From contig MU405212.1 in NCBI GenBank assembly GCA_022836615.1, positions 62,001-126,000 on the forward strand: 64,000 nt of DNA, read 5' to 3'. The notes beneath the pieces are model-generated. The model saw nothing but the letters and a program-made list of their open reading frames with translations. It did no database searches and had not been told where the DNA came from. Numbering within the stretch: position 1 is the first letter of the stretch; every line of letters begins with the position of its first letter. The stretch is from Annulohypoxylon bovei var. microspora. Lineage: Eukaryota; Ascomycota; Sordariomycetes; Xylariales; Hypoxylaceae. Below, one piece after another: positions 1-10,789 of the stretch. A program made the position numbers and the translations under genes.

Positions 1-394
1 TGATTTCATATAACTGGCATTCGTCACGGACTTGGATAGTTGGCGGAGGACTTTGTGTTTGTTGAAATGGGGTATCATTGACAGAATAGTATCTTGCTAA
101 ATTACAAATCTCTGACAAGGCTGTCGATGGTAGTCACATACAGGTTCCGTTGAAATTTGCTTGTTTAACTCTTGACAACGGACAAGTCTTGATCAACAAC
201 GGTCTCATAACAGTAGCAATCATCTGACAGTGCCTTTACTATGAAATCATTCGACTGGCAAGAATCAACTGATGATTGCTTCACATTGATAACCTTAACT
301 TCTCAGCATCCGTCTAGATGATTGGTAGCCTATGAAGTCGTACACGGCCATAGCTTTTAAGCAATGACCCTCCCTTCCTGAATCTCATACAAAG

Positions 395-665
395 ACTAGG
401 AGTCCCCGCATAACTGACTCTCGAGCAATATCATCATCTACCCCGTGTGACTTCTTAGAGCAGTGGCAGTCCCCGCCTGATCTAGGCCGCCAGGGGAATA
501 ATAGTTCCCGCCTCGTCTGAACCTCGCGAGCAACGGTAGCCCTCGCCCAGCTAGGTGTTTCGAGGCAACCACAGTATTCGATCGATCCGGTTTCCTAGAG
601 TAGTGGTGTTACACGCCCCGGTTGGTTTCCGAGAGCAACAAACGCTCCCGCCTAATCTGAAATTT
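395..665. repeat. degenerate ~35-bp tandem repeat (minisatellite) upstream of the GFA gene
   Basis: About seven diverged units follow one another at roughly 35-bp spacing. Each has a GAGCAA-like core (near 422, 456, 526, 560, 595 and 630) followed 9-12 bases later by CCCGCC or a relative, then CTGA/CTAG. The array ends about 165 bp before the ATG at 830, so it lies in the promoter or leader of that gene. Units were aligned by eye. Positions 1-394 show no gene or other structure that I can support. Confidence 0.6.
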
Positions 666-829
666 CAAAGGACAGACCAACTTCCCCCTCCTTCCTCTTA
701 AGAACCTTCTCTGAATCCACACAAACTCCTCTGATCATATCATTCCTAGTAAATCCAACTTCAACTTCTTGTCCTTACACATAACAGAACTCCATTCCTT
801 AGAGATAACCCTCTCACCTAACAAATACC

Positions 830-1594
830 ATGGCTGCCGGATGGACTAGCTTCGAGGAGGACAGCTTCTCCGGTCAGCTTATGCAAGTGGGGGTGCACCT
901 GTCCATCGCATGCCTCTGCGGCCAAGTATGTACAATACCAATTAGAGTGCTTCGCCGGAATGGAGTACTAACGTCGCATCTGCGTAGATCCAAGGCCTGA
1001 TTCGTGGTCACCGTCCCTTCCACGTGAGTTGAACCATTAGAATTTCATACCGTCCTAACGCCCCTAAAGCTAACCGAAACAAGCAAATCTGTCATTGCGT
1101 CGACTGCAAGAAAATCACCGGTGGTACACACGGTGATTTCCTCGTCACTAGAGAGGAGTTCTTGGAGATCAACTCGGGTAAGTTTCTTAGTCTTGGTGGT
1201 CCTCCCATCCATGTCCCTCCCATTAATCCCATCAACCCAAACATTCGTTAACCATCGATTAGGATCCCCCGAAGTATTCTCTTTCCAGGCCACCCAAGCG
1301 GTCTTCGAATTTAAGAAGTACGTCTTCAGATGCGGACAATGTAGCACTCCTCTATACCTAAAGGAGAGAGACATGCGAGCAGAGCGCATTTTCATTTTTT
1401 CCGGCTGTCTGGTGAATCACCAGTGGCTAGAGAAGCCCGACATCGAAATCTTTTTGCGGGAGAAATGTCACTGGTTGCCCGAGCTCCGAAGAACTCCAGC
1501 CCCTTCGCCGGAGCCAGATGTGGAGTTGGTACAGGCTGAGCCGGACATCGAGATCGTGAGATCTTACAGCGCCAGTGAAGAGTCAGAGGAATGA
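830..1594 (+). CDS. GFA/CENP-V family zinc-binding protein (Mss4-like fold)
   Basis: Spliced model 830-925, 988-1023, 1084-1177, 1263-1594, which closes in frame to 185 aa. The product has the full cysteine set of the GFA family (glutathione-dependent formaldehyde-activating enzyme and CENP-V relatives): CxC at 28/30, CHCxxC at 47/49/52 and CGQC at 99/102. These ligands hold structural and catalytic zinc in characterised members. The third intron uses the acceptor at 1260-1262 (CGATTAG); the nearby CCAG at 1286-1288 breaks the frame. The C-terminal ~55 residues are acidic and Pro/Glu-rich, beyond the usual domain. Most fungal paralogues have unknown substrates, so formaldehyde chemistry is not implied. 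It is convergent with the next gene. Confidence 0.85.
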
Positions 1595-1787
1595 TGTGGG
1601 GAAAGATGGTTCCTCGTGGAATAGTCGGTTCGTGTGTTTTCTTCTCTTAAGAGTTTATTTCGTCCCGGCGTTATGGTTCGGGTTCATCACACGCGTGACC
1701 GATAAAAGAAAGGTTGAGGTATGTTGATGGTATGCGAATAGGCAAGGTAGCCTAGATCCATAGTGCATATAGCACATCGTTGATTCT

Positions 1788-2899
1788 TCATCTCGACGGC
1801 AGTATTTTCCTTGCGTATTCACGTCCCAGCTTGAGCATCGCCCTGACATGATCCTCGAGTCGTCTGTCTTTCCGCCTCCGCATCCATAGTAGTACGATGC
1901 CCAGGACTACCATGTCTACTGCCAGATGCTTCGTGACAAGCCATAGCATCCATCTAGCCCATGAGGTAAAACTCTTTTCCTTCTTAGATCTCCACTCGCG
2001 CCCAGCTGTGATCTGTTCTCGTAGAGCCGCTACCTCGGCGGATAACCTGACAACGGCTCGTTCTACTTTGCGTGACCATCTATCTCCCTTCTTCACATAC
2101 CCCCCTTCAACATCGTCGTCCTGCGTCTCGCGATACTCCTGTTCCGCCGCATCATCCTCGCTCATAGGGGAGAGCATCTTCATTGGGCCCTCGGTTCCGC
2201 TTAGTGGTTCTTGAAAACGTCGGGGTTCGGCAAATGTGGCATCTTTCGGGGATGCGTTTGACGACGATGGGCTGTTATTCTTAATCTGATCCCAAACGAA
2301 TTCAAGCTCCGCGACAAGTCCCTTCCCGTCACTATCAAGGCCAGTTGTTAGTTCATACACCAACCATCACCTTACCCATTCCAAATTTGAAGACCCTAGT
2401 TCTACCTAGGAAGCCATCGTTATATGTTAGGTTGAGAAGAGAAGACTTACGGCGTAGTGGCGTATCGATGCATAGTCTCTATCAGTGCTTCGATATACCG
2501 CTTTTTGGCCTCGGTCCGACTGAGTCCACTCTGGGCATTCCAGGCGTCCCATTTATCGCGCTCGCGTTCGAGTTCATCGGCATCGATACCCGGGCGGCGC
2601 TCTGGTCGTTCCATGACACCGTCCACGTCTCCCTCCATTGCCTGTTTGTACAATCCATATAGTCGTAAACGATCGCCCGGCGGGGGGCGCGACGCTCCGG
2701 TCTTGGGAATCTTCTTCACCGTATTCAGGGCGTGCACGAACACGCGGTCTACCGAAGGTGGGGACTCTATCAGCGAGGGGGTGATCGATTGGGAGCTTAT
2801 GAGCAGAGCAGGAAGAGGAAAGGGACGATTGATAATTGGAGTGGTTGATTGGCTCTGCGGGTCTTGATTCTCAGGGGACATACCAACTGAGTCGGCCAT
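1788..2899 (-). CDS. ATG37: acyl-CoA-binding domain membrane protein, Atg37/ACBD5-like
   Basis: Two exons, 2451-2899 and 1788-2331, give 330 aa. The intron has GTAAG and TAG ends with an AACTAAC branch site. Residues ~50-150 form an acyl-CoA-binding domain, shown by the YxxxKQAxxGD and KWDAWN motifs. A long acidic linker leads to a short coiled coil (about RKVERAVVRLSAEVAAL) and one C-terminal membrane segment (VVLGIVLLW followed by RRRK). This architecture, N-terminal ACB plus a tail anchor, is that of Atg37/ACBD5, a peroxisomal membrane protein used in pexophagy and acyl-CoA handling in yeasts. Placement in that family is from domain order; peroxisomal location is inferred. Confidence 0.78.
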
Positions 2900-4091
2900 A
2901 TTGAGCCTCGCATCTGTATTGAATACCCTATATGATTCTAGTTCCCGACTCTTTCTCTATTCTTCGTATCTATATACCCCTATCCTTGCATGGATAGAGG
3001 AACCTGGTACGTCGGAGGCGTGGCGAGTGGGAAATCGTACGTATGCGTAGCGAGCCCGCTACCGCTGCCCGAAGAGCACGTCGACACAGATTGAGGCTGG
3101 TTTTGGATCACCGCCTAATGCGTTGGTGCTAAGGCTACCAATGGGAGCCCGGGTTCAGGAACACGTCATCTATACAGGTGGAAGACGCAAGGAAGTTCAG
3201 TCGGATATCGGAATTGAAGGTACGATTCTGAGTTGGTTTGGTATAATGAAACAATTAAGTTAAAGATTTAAACAAGTATTATACAATTATTATTTCGAAT
3301 GTTGGTCGTGGAGTTTGAGAGATTCTCCATGATGAGAGCTTGCACATAATGGGGACAGTCACGTTGATCGCGGGTGTTAGATAGGGAATGGATTGGAAAT
3401 GCCTCGGCGTAGAGAGAAACGGGTCCCCCAATAGAAATCCAAAGTCGGGAGGCAGGGGTCAGCTCCTTCTGTAGATCCCTCCAGGGCTCTGTAGGTCCTT
3501 CCGTAGCAGCTGTAGGTACATTCTTCGGTGCTGGCCGCTCGCGTGGTACAGTGCGTCACTGAGCTTTTAACCCCTGGAGTATGTGGGACCAACCCCATCT
3601 TATATTAGTGGGAACCGGAACGCTTAGTCTTATGAATTATACAGTATACCCTTCTCAATTCCATCCGCATCCGAGGAAAGCACGTGAAGGAGCCAACTTC
3701 AGATAAGAATTCATTATAAATTGTAAATAGGATAAGTGTATCACATTTATCTCTCGTATTAATTTTACATTCTTTATGAGACTTCGAGTACCTATTAGAC
3801 TAGTTGCATGATAGATCATATTTAAACGTAAACCAATCACCCGCCCGCTATTATAAAGATAGGCATCTATATGATGAGTTTGCTTGACAGATATCGACTT
3901 CGACAGGAACGAGTCATGAAACTACAAAACTTCAAATCATTTGGCTAGGGATATTCTCTTGAGAGTAATATCCATAGGTATAATGTAACTCAGATAGCTC
4001 TTCCTGTGAGTTTTTATTTTCCGGCCGTAGATACCTGGTGCTACATAACTGGTACACTGCATATACCGTGGTAATAGCAAATGTTACTTAG
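2900..4091. other. intergenic, no supported gene
   Basis: AT-rich after 3240. It holds the promoter of the Atg37-like gene at its left end and the 3' flank of the RNase III gene at its right. The short frames (for example 3377-3598 minus) show no recognisable domain or splice-supported extension. Confidence 0.5.
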
Positions 4092-5392
4092 TTAGGACCA
4101 GTTGTCATACTCCTGCTGGGTTGACTCGGCCGACTTTGCTGATTTTAAGGATTCTTCCTTCTTCTTTTGCAGACGCTTGATTATGTTCTTGTTCTCCAGC
4201 GCCGCGCGTGCTGCATTGGCCCCAGCCTCCTTCTTCGACAACGCACCTCCAACGCCCAGCTGGAGGTTTTTTTCTCCAAACCCGTCGAAGAACACACCCA
4301 CAGTGTACCACGGAAGCTTCCCCGAATTTTTGTCCATCTTGGGTTCACCCACGTCGTTGTATGAGATCTTCACTCCTTTGGCGCCGATAACCTGGCTAAG
4401 CTGGACCTTAGGATTCAAGTCCTGTTTTGCGAGTTTCTGGCTATCGTCATTGCTCCCGGCCTTTGAGTAATCGTATGTAAGACGGGATTGGACCCTGCAC
4501 TCTTCTCGGATCTCTTGTGCGATTGTTGTGCTCCAGAGGGACTTAATCCAGAGTGACACACGCGATAGGCCTTCCGAGTCTCCCAAGATTACAGCTGCAA
4601 CGTAAGACTCAAAAACATCGCCTAATACCTTTTTTTTCGCACTCTGGGATGCTTGGCTTCCACCGATTCTACCATGCAAGTCAAACTCGGCAGGAAACTT
4701 TGTGCGTTTGTTAATCCCATATTGCACGGTGTAGTTGGACAGAGTCCCGTTCTTGATAAGTCTTTCGCGTAACTGAGAACATCGTCCAGGACTTAGATTA
4801 GGGAAGGTTTGGTAGATGAAGGAAGTAGACATTAGGTAAAGGTAGGCGTCTCCGATCCACTCGAGCCTTTCGTAACTCATATCTGTTGGCCTCGTCGTCA
4901 TTCCGGAGTGAGTAAGGGCTGCCTGCTCGAGAGCAGAATCTAGAACTGGCGGCAAAGGTGGTAGACCCGAACTGGGTATATCATCAAGTGTCCACCGAGT
5001 TAATGATACTGGTTGTGGTATGATAAGCGCTGTAGGCGCATTGCCAGAGCTTTTTCTATCACCATCAAGCTTCTGGATCTTGTGAGATTCAGGCTCATGT
5101 TGATTAATAGCACTCGTCTAATAAAGCATAAGTTAGTAGTGAACACAATATCGGACCCAAACCCAGTACTCACCTCATCTTGGGTTAATAGTTGAGCAGA
5201 AGGAAGTATTTTTTTGTTGTGGCGCTGTAGGATCGATATGATTTGATCGTTTAGTTCAGGAGCACCGCGGAATGTATCGAGCTCCTTCTTCAGGGCCTTT
5301 GCAGCTCTCAACAAGTCTTCAGCATGCTCCAAGATTTGCGAAACTGACGTTGCATCCTTCGAGGCGAAATCCGTGTACGAACGCTTCGACAT
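4092..5392 (-). CDS. ribonuclease III (Rnt1/Pac1-like) with dsRBD
   Basis: Exons 5174-5392 and 4092-5117 join in phase 0 to 414 aa. An N-terminal region of about 125 aa precedes a single RNase III domain with the signature ERLEWIGDAYL at 156-166. The five metal and catalytic acids of the family are all present: E156, E159, D163, D240 and E243 (the last two in GDVFESY). A double-stranded RNA-binding domain follows (PWYTVGVFFDG ... KKEAGANAARAAL), then a Lys/Ser-rich tail. Yeast Rnt1 and fission yeast Pac1 process pre-rRNA, snRNA and snoRNA precursors in the nucleus, which is the likely role. I start at MSKRSY; an in-frame ATG at 5443 would add 17 residues. Confidence 0.88.
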
Positions 5393-5740
5393 TTTGACAA
5401 TAGAATTAGATATACCCAGGTGCCTAAGGTAGGTATTTGGCATGTAAGTTTAATGTTCTTGATGATCAATTTGGTTTTATTTGTGGGGAATATTGATGTC
5501 GCGAAGATTGATGCTAGTAGGCAACAAGCTTATTGCTCTTAATTCAATGTTAGGGGGCCTTTGAACTTATCGCGAAATATTGCGTAATTGATCCACGATC
5601 TTCAGAACAATTGACCAATCGACCGGGATTTATCCGATTTGCGCTGCACTTTAATCAGACAACTATTGACTCCGCGACAACTTCATTTGCTCAATCGCAA
5701 AACGAGCAGAGCCTGCTATCTAGGTACACAGATAGCCAAA
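5393..5740. promoter_or_regulatory. shared bidirectional promoter, RNase III / mS33
   Basis: Only 348 bp separate the divergent start codons of the RNase III gene and the mitoribosomal mS33 gene, so both promoters must lie here unless one extends into the other gene. No individual transcription factor site is claimed. Confidence 0.55.
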
Positions 5741-6222
5741 ATGGCGACAGTTACTCGTGCGAGGCTGCTGAACCTCATGAAGGTATGCACATTAATCCAC
5801 CTAACTCTACTATGGAAGCTAACGTCTTAGGCTCAATGCGAAGTCTTCTCGACAACGTACAATCCTAATGGCATACGGATGGGCAACACAATCCTTCGAC
5901 AACGATTAAAGGGGCCGAGCCTTGCGAAGTACTACCCCCCGAGGGGGCCCACAATCAACACTCTAGCAAAAGCATTCAAGGGCTTGCAATTAGAGACCAT
6001 CAACGAGCTGGAAGAGGATAGATTAGAGCACTTGGCAGGGTAAGCTCTCCTATATTCTAATCATTGATGCCGATAGACGAGAATCTAACCAGAGTACAGA
6101 GTGAGGTCGCGTGGAAAGGGCCCACCAAAGAAGAAGAGGACACCTCCTGTACACCGTGGTATGCCACCCTCCTCTTTTCAGGTATCGAGAAACATACTAA
6201 CTGTAATGTAGGCAAACGATAG
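5741..6222 (+). CDS. RSM27: mitochondrial small ribosomal subunit protein mS33 (Rsm27)
   Basis: Four exons, 5741-5782, 5831-6039, 6100-6158 and 6212-6222, give 106 aa. The last exon is only 11 nt and supplies two residues plus the stop. The product begins MATVTRARLLNLMK and contains the family-typical NPNGIRMGNTILRQRLKGP and the YYPPRGP segment before a very basic C-terminus. This matches the S27/mS33 family of mitoribosomal small-subunit proteins; length and charge fit. It has no long presequence, common for this family. Divergent from RNase III. Confidence 0.82.
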
Positions 6223-6236
6223 AGATGAGACCAACT

Positions 6237-6244
6237 TGTATATA
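6237..6244 (+). promoter_or_regulatory. candidate PUF-binding element UGUAUAUA in the mS33 3' UTR
   Basis: TGTATATA lies 15 nt after the mS33 stop on the sense strand. It fits the UGUAHAUA consensus bound by yeast Puf3-type proteins, whose targets include mitoribosomal mRNAs. The octamer occurs several other times in AT-rich parts of this window, so position rather than presence is the argument. Confidence 0.35.
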
Positions 6245-8050
6245 TTGTACACAGAAATAACGGCGTTCATACGGATATGGGGTGTGAATATGTCAATAAA
6301 TAAACAAAACAAGAAATTACCCAAAATCGAAAACATCGTCCCCGAATTACACTGAAGCTGTCATGTCTCTAGTGTCTCTACGCCTTTCTTCGTAAAATTG
6401 GACCTGTTGGTGAAGTAATCAGCTTATATTTGTAGGGAGAGGTGGTCGCTATGAATCCGAGGTTCGAACTGCTCGCTTTGATGTGAGATCTTCGACCGTC
6501 GCTATCCTAGACCAATATTCCCAGTGGTTATTATTCAACATAAACTACCTCCATCCACGACCGTGGCGTAAATGCTGACATTGGATCACGAAAAAGAAAA
6601 ATTAGAAGCACCATATAGCCATACCGAATGCCTCGATGATCTCGAAATAAAAGAATTTAAGAAAGTACCTAGGTATGTTTAAATTGAACCTTAGTACCTA
6701 AATAGCGGTTTTTTTATTAGCAGGAACAATCTCATGTGAGTCAGTGTATAAAATCTAGGTAGAGGACAAGTCTAACATAATCAGCCAGGATATCCTATAA
6801 TATGAACTCAATTTATTTACCTGTGGTGTTGTTAATATCTAGGTACATAGGTACTTGGGCATGGAATATGGTTACGGGGGTTGTTGATCGAGCAATACCT
6901 AAAAGCCACTGAAGATATGCACAAGAGCGCTGAACGATGTTTGCTAGTGCATGCCCGCTAGTCAAAATAGAATCAAGAACATTGTCGTCGCGGCTTCAAG
7001 TGAGGTGCCTTGTTAGGCACCAACAAGAAGTACTTGCACTACATATTTCTTTGAGAGGTACCTCACTCCTGTACTCTGCTTCTCTAGAAGATACGTAAAG
7101 ATACGTATAGCTTCACCGATCTGTTTGAACTGCGTTCTAATAGTGATTCAGTTCTACGAATTTTATTTAATCCCAACTTTTAAATCTCCAGGAATTTCTT
7201 CCCTCATCCCATCCCAAGGATTTAACAATACAAAATTCTAATCTTCGCCCTCGAATTTCTTCTCACTTCACTCATTATCTACACATACACATTCTACCTA
7301 CCGTTCGACTTACACCTGCGCTGACATTCGTCACTACCAAATTTACATCTTGCATCTTGCACATTCACTTCCATCGCCTTTAATTACCTATTCTCTACCC
7401 GTACATACCTACTTACGACTGCTGAGCTATTTGCTTCTAAGGTTGCCTTTATTCTTTTTCTCATACCTTATACCTACTGATTGTAGCCTCGTCACTCTCA
7501 AGTAGACGTTGGTTTTATTTTATCCATACTACCTTCACTTGATACCTTGGTCATTACCGCCTTGGTTATTTAGTTTGTCTAATATTCTTCACTGGGTAAG
7601 CGCTACCTTCACCTTATATGGGGTAACTTCCTCTTCATCCCATTTCAAACTTGCCCGTCTACTTCCCCGTTTATACCACTGTTGTTTATTTGCACCTACC
7701 CAAAACAATTCTACTCACCTACCCTTCCCCATTTATTGTACTTGTGTCTAGGTTTATTTTTTTTTCCTTCCAAGTCTCAATCCATTTCATCCATTCCTTT
7801 GACTTCAACCTCCACTTCTCGTCACAATCCACCCTTTCTACCACTCTACACTACACTACAACTCATCCTTCGTCTCGCTCCATACCATACCATACAATAC
7901 CATCTAGTACGTTTTGTTGCAACAAAAACAAGGCATCTCTGCCATTTTTTCAATTTTGTTTTGAACACTTAGTGTGTCAATCGAACAACGATTCCTCTGA
8001 TAGCCGGATACGGCTTTCTGTCTCCCTACATACTGACCAAGACAGAAACC
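6245..8050 (+). other. intergenic, then long ATG-poor, pyrimidine-rich leader of the PUF gene
   Basis: 6245-7140 shows no gene; it holds a small hairpin (GGTGCC..GGCACC near 7015). From about 7141 to the PUF start at 8051 the sense strand is rich in C and T, and over roughly 900 nt I find only one ATG, at 7618, opening the two-codon reading frame ATG GGG TAA. This looks like a long 5' untranslated leader selected against upstream starts. The transcription start is not visible; the open frames here begin at non-ATG codons and I do not call them genes. Confidence 0.5.
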
Positions 8051-10789
8051 ATGTCTGCAGCTATGGCTCCTTCAACCGGTTCCCCCACACCTCGCCGTAC
8101 CGCGGCCTCCAAGATTGTCTCGAAGGAGGAAAATGTCAAGGCTGGCACAGAGAATTCCTCTACTACCATTGTAGGTGATATGCTCGAGCGTATCCTTCCA
8201 CAGGTAAGTAATTGCTATTTTCCAATTTATGAACCTGGTTAGCTAGTTAGCCTTATTCATCTATCTCATCTATCTAATTCATTTCCCAAACAATCCCTGT
8301 TATTTTTGCCATGGCATCGTTCGGATGGTAGAGCTGGAACTAATAACCACCCGCAGCCTCAGAAGAAGGCGGTCTCTGCTCTCTCGACCTCTTCGTTGGT
8401 CAATCAGAGCTATCCTAAGGTCTGCTCATCTCATGATTATCCTTCTCCACATCTCGTTTGCTAATTATAATAGAAGATCAAGTTGAGTCACGAGCCGTCC
8501 GGTCATTCTGATTCGAGTCCCATGGACAATCTGCTGGAGCATCTCAGCCACCAGAAGGATGTGCTCACCAAGCAAGGTGAAGCTTTCAAAGCTTCAGATG
8601 ACGGCAATTTCGTACCTCCTACCGTTCAACACACCTCCTCGAGTAGCTCGGTGCCTATTACACCTGCCACTGAGACCTTTGGCAGCACAGCCCCGACCAC
8701 CCGACCGGCCAGTGCGACTTTGAAGAAGGACGAGGAAGTCAGTGAGGACGAGGTTCTTCGCTTGAAGCTAGAGCTTGCTCAGGCTCAGAACAAGATCAGC
8801 CGACTTGATCATGAACTTTCACAGACTCGCCACGTTCTGCCTGGACCAGAGTATGGTACGGGTAGCTCTCCCATCGATACCGATTTCCCTCCCGGACTCC
8901 AACCCGGTCCAAACCCATCGCGAGCTCTGGGACCTGTAGCTCTTAACGCTGGTAACCACCAGGCAATGGGTCGAGAGGGCGGCCAATACTGGTCTTCCTT
9001 TGACGATTCCCGATCGGATACCAGTGATGCGTTGTCGGCTACTGGTTTCAATCGTTCTCGCAAGCTCTGGGGACCCAAGAGTGGTCAGGCTCCTTTTCAG
9101 GGCGGCTTCTCGGGACCCGAGCTCCCGCAAAACCAATGGAACGGACGTGGTGCTCATCAGCAGGGCTATATGGACCAGAATATGCCTTATGAGCCTTCGG
9201 TTTCTGGTAACTATCGCGGAGATCGTTTGACTCCGGATTATGACTTGACCATCAGGCCTTCTAGCAGCCGACGAAACAGTCGATTTGATAATCGTCTTGG
9301 TGCGCCTCCTTTTGGAGCAAACCCGGGATTCGGGGGTGGTTACAACTACGGTGGTGGCAATTATGCGGGATCTGACCACGGTATGTCAGGCCCGCCTCAG
9401 GCTCCGTCCAACCCGGGAATGTATTCCAACTACCAGCCAACTCCTGTTGGAACACCGCTTTCTCCCCTAGCCAGTGAATTCACTTCGGCTACGGGTGTTG
9501 TACCATGGAAATCAGAGGTAAGTCGGCTATTTGCTTTTTATCTAACCCTACCACTAACGTAGATTTGCCACAGCCCGCGGCCTCGGAAGGCCAAACTTAT
9601 CTGCCGACCACCGAACCTTTGAACTACCGCCGCTTGCTCGACCGTAACGTGAACTGCAACTGGAAGTATATCGTTGACAAGATCGTCTGCAACAATGATC
9701 AGCAAGCTTCTATTTTCTTACAGCAGAAGCTCAAGGTCGGAACCCCGGATCAGAAATATGAGATTGTGGAAGCGATTGTTGCCCAGGCCTATCCTCTAAT
9801 GGTCAATCGCTTTGGTAACTTTTTAGTGCAACGATGCTTCGAGCACGGAACCCCGGAACAGGTGATCAAGATTGCCGAGGCCATTAGAGGCTGCACACTC
9901 AACCTCTCATTGGATCCATTTGGTTGCCACGTGGTTCAGAAGGCTTTCGATGCCGTCCCTGAAGATTACAAGGCCATCATGGTCCATGAATTGCTCCGAC
10001 GTATTCCTGAGACCGTTATCCACCGATACGCATGCCATGTCTGGCAGAAACTCTTTGAGCTGAGATGGACCGAATCGCCACCTCAGATCATGAAGTATGT
10101 GAACGACGCCCTACACGGCATGTGGCATGAGGTCGCTCTTGGTGAGACGGGAAGCCTAGTCGTTCAGAATATCTTCGAGAACTGCCTCGAAGAGGATAAG
10201 GTATGCCTAACCAAAATACATAGGCAATATTGAACTGTGATGCTGACTACCTATTTTCTAGCGCCCTTGCATTGAAGAAGTTTTGGCCAATATCGACATC
10301 GTCGCCCATGGTCAGTTCGGAAACTGGTGCATCCAGCATATATGTGAACATGGCGCCCCCGCTGATCGAAGCCGAGCCATTGACCACGTTATCCGCTATG
10401 CAGCAGAATACAGCATGGACCAATATGCCTCTAAGGTAGTTGAGAAGTGCTTGAAGATTGGTGGGGCCGAGTTCCTAGCTCGCTACCTCGACCGTGTATG
10501 CGAAGGCCGCGTGGACCGACCTCGCATCCCTTTGATCGATATTGCCAGCGACCAGTATGGCAACTATTTGATCCAGTGGATTCTGACCAATGCATCTCCT
10601 CAGCACCGCGAGATTGTTGCTGCGCACATTAGAAAGCATATGGTCTCTCTCCGTGGATCCAAGTTTGGATCTCGTGTCGGAATGCTCTGCACCAACCCGG
10701 CTGTTGCTACTCGACCAGGACCTGGTGCCGGTGCCGGTATGGGACGAATGCCCGCGGGTCCTCGTTACAATGGCCGTGGCTACCAATAA
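8051..10789 (+). CDS. Pumilio-homology (PUF) RNA-binding protein
   Basis: Five exons, 8051-8203, 8357-8419, 8474-9517, 9574-10200 and 10262-10789, all joined in phase 0, give 804 aa. Residues 1-~440 are low-complexity (Ser/Pro/Gly-rich, one short coiled coil, a Gly/Tyr/Asn-rich stretch). The Pumilio domain covers ~445-790 with repeat helices carrying NWKYIV, NFLVQ, CHVVQ, CHVWQ, SLVVQ, NWCIQ, SKVVE and NYLIQ. The last three (read U, G, U under the PUF code) specify the usual 5' UGU core, and the tail is Gly/Pro-rich. PUF proteins bind 3' UTRs and control mRNA decay, translation and localisation in the cytoplasm. I cannot place it firmly among the Puf3, Puf4 and Puf5 clades. Confidence 0.9.

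Noticed and set aside
1286..1290. CCAG acceptor for the third intron of the GFA gene
   Set aside because: It leaves the last exon out of frame; the acceptor at 1260-1262 closes the frame and gives family-like sequence.
3377..3598. 73-codon minus-strand frame
   Set aside because: No homology or splice-supported extension visible.
6461..6530. GGTTCGAACTGC and nearby repeated GTCGCTAT motifs suggesting a tRNA or snoRNA
   Set aside because: No cloverleaf, no box D partner for the weak box C-like sequence, no terminator in the right place.
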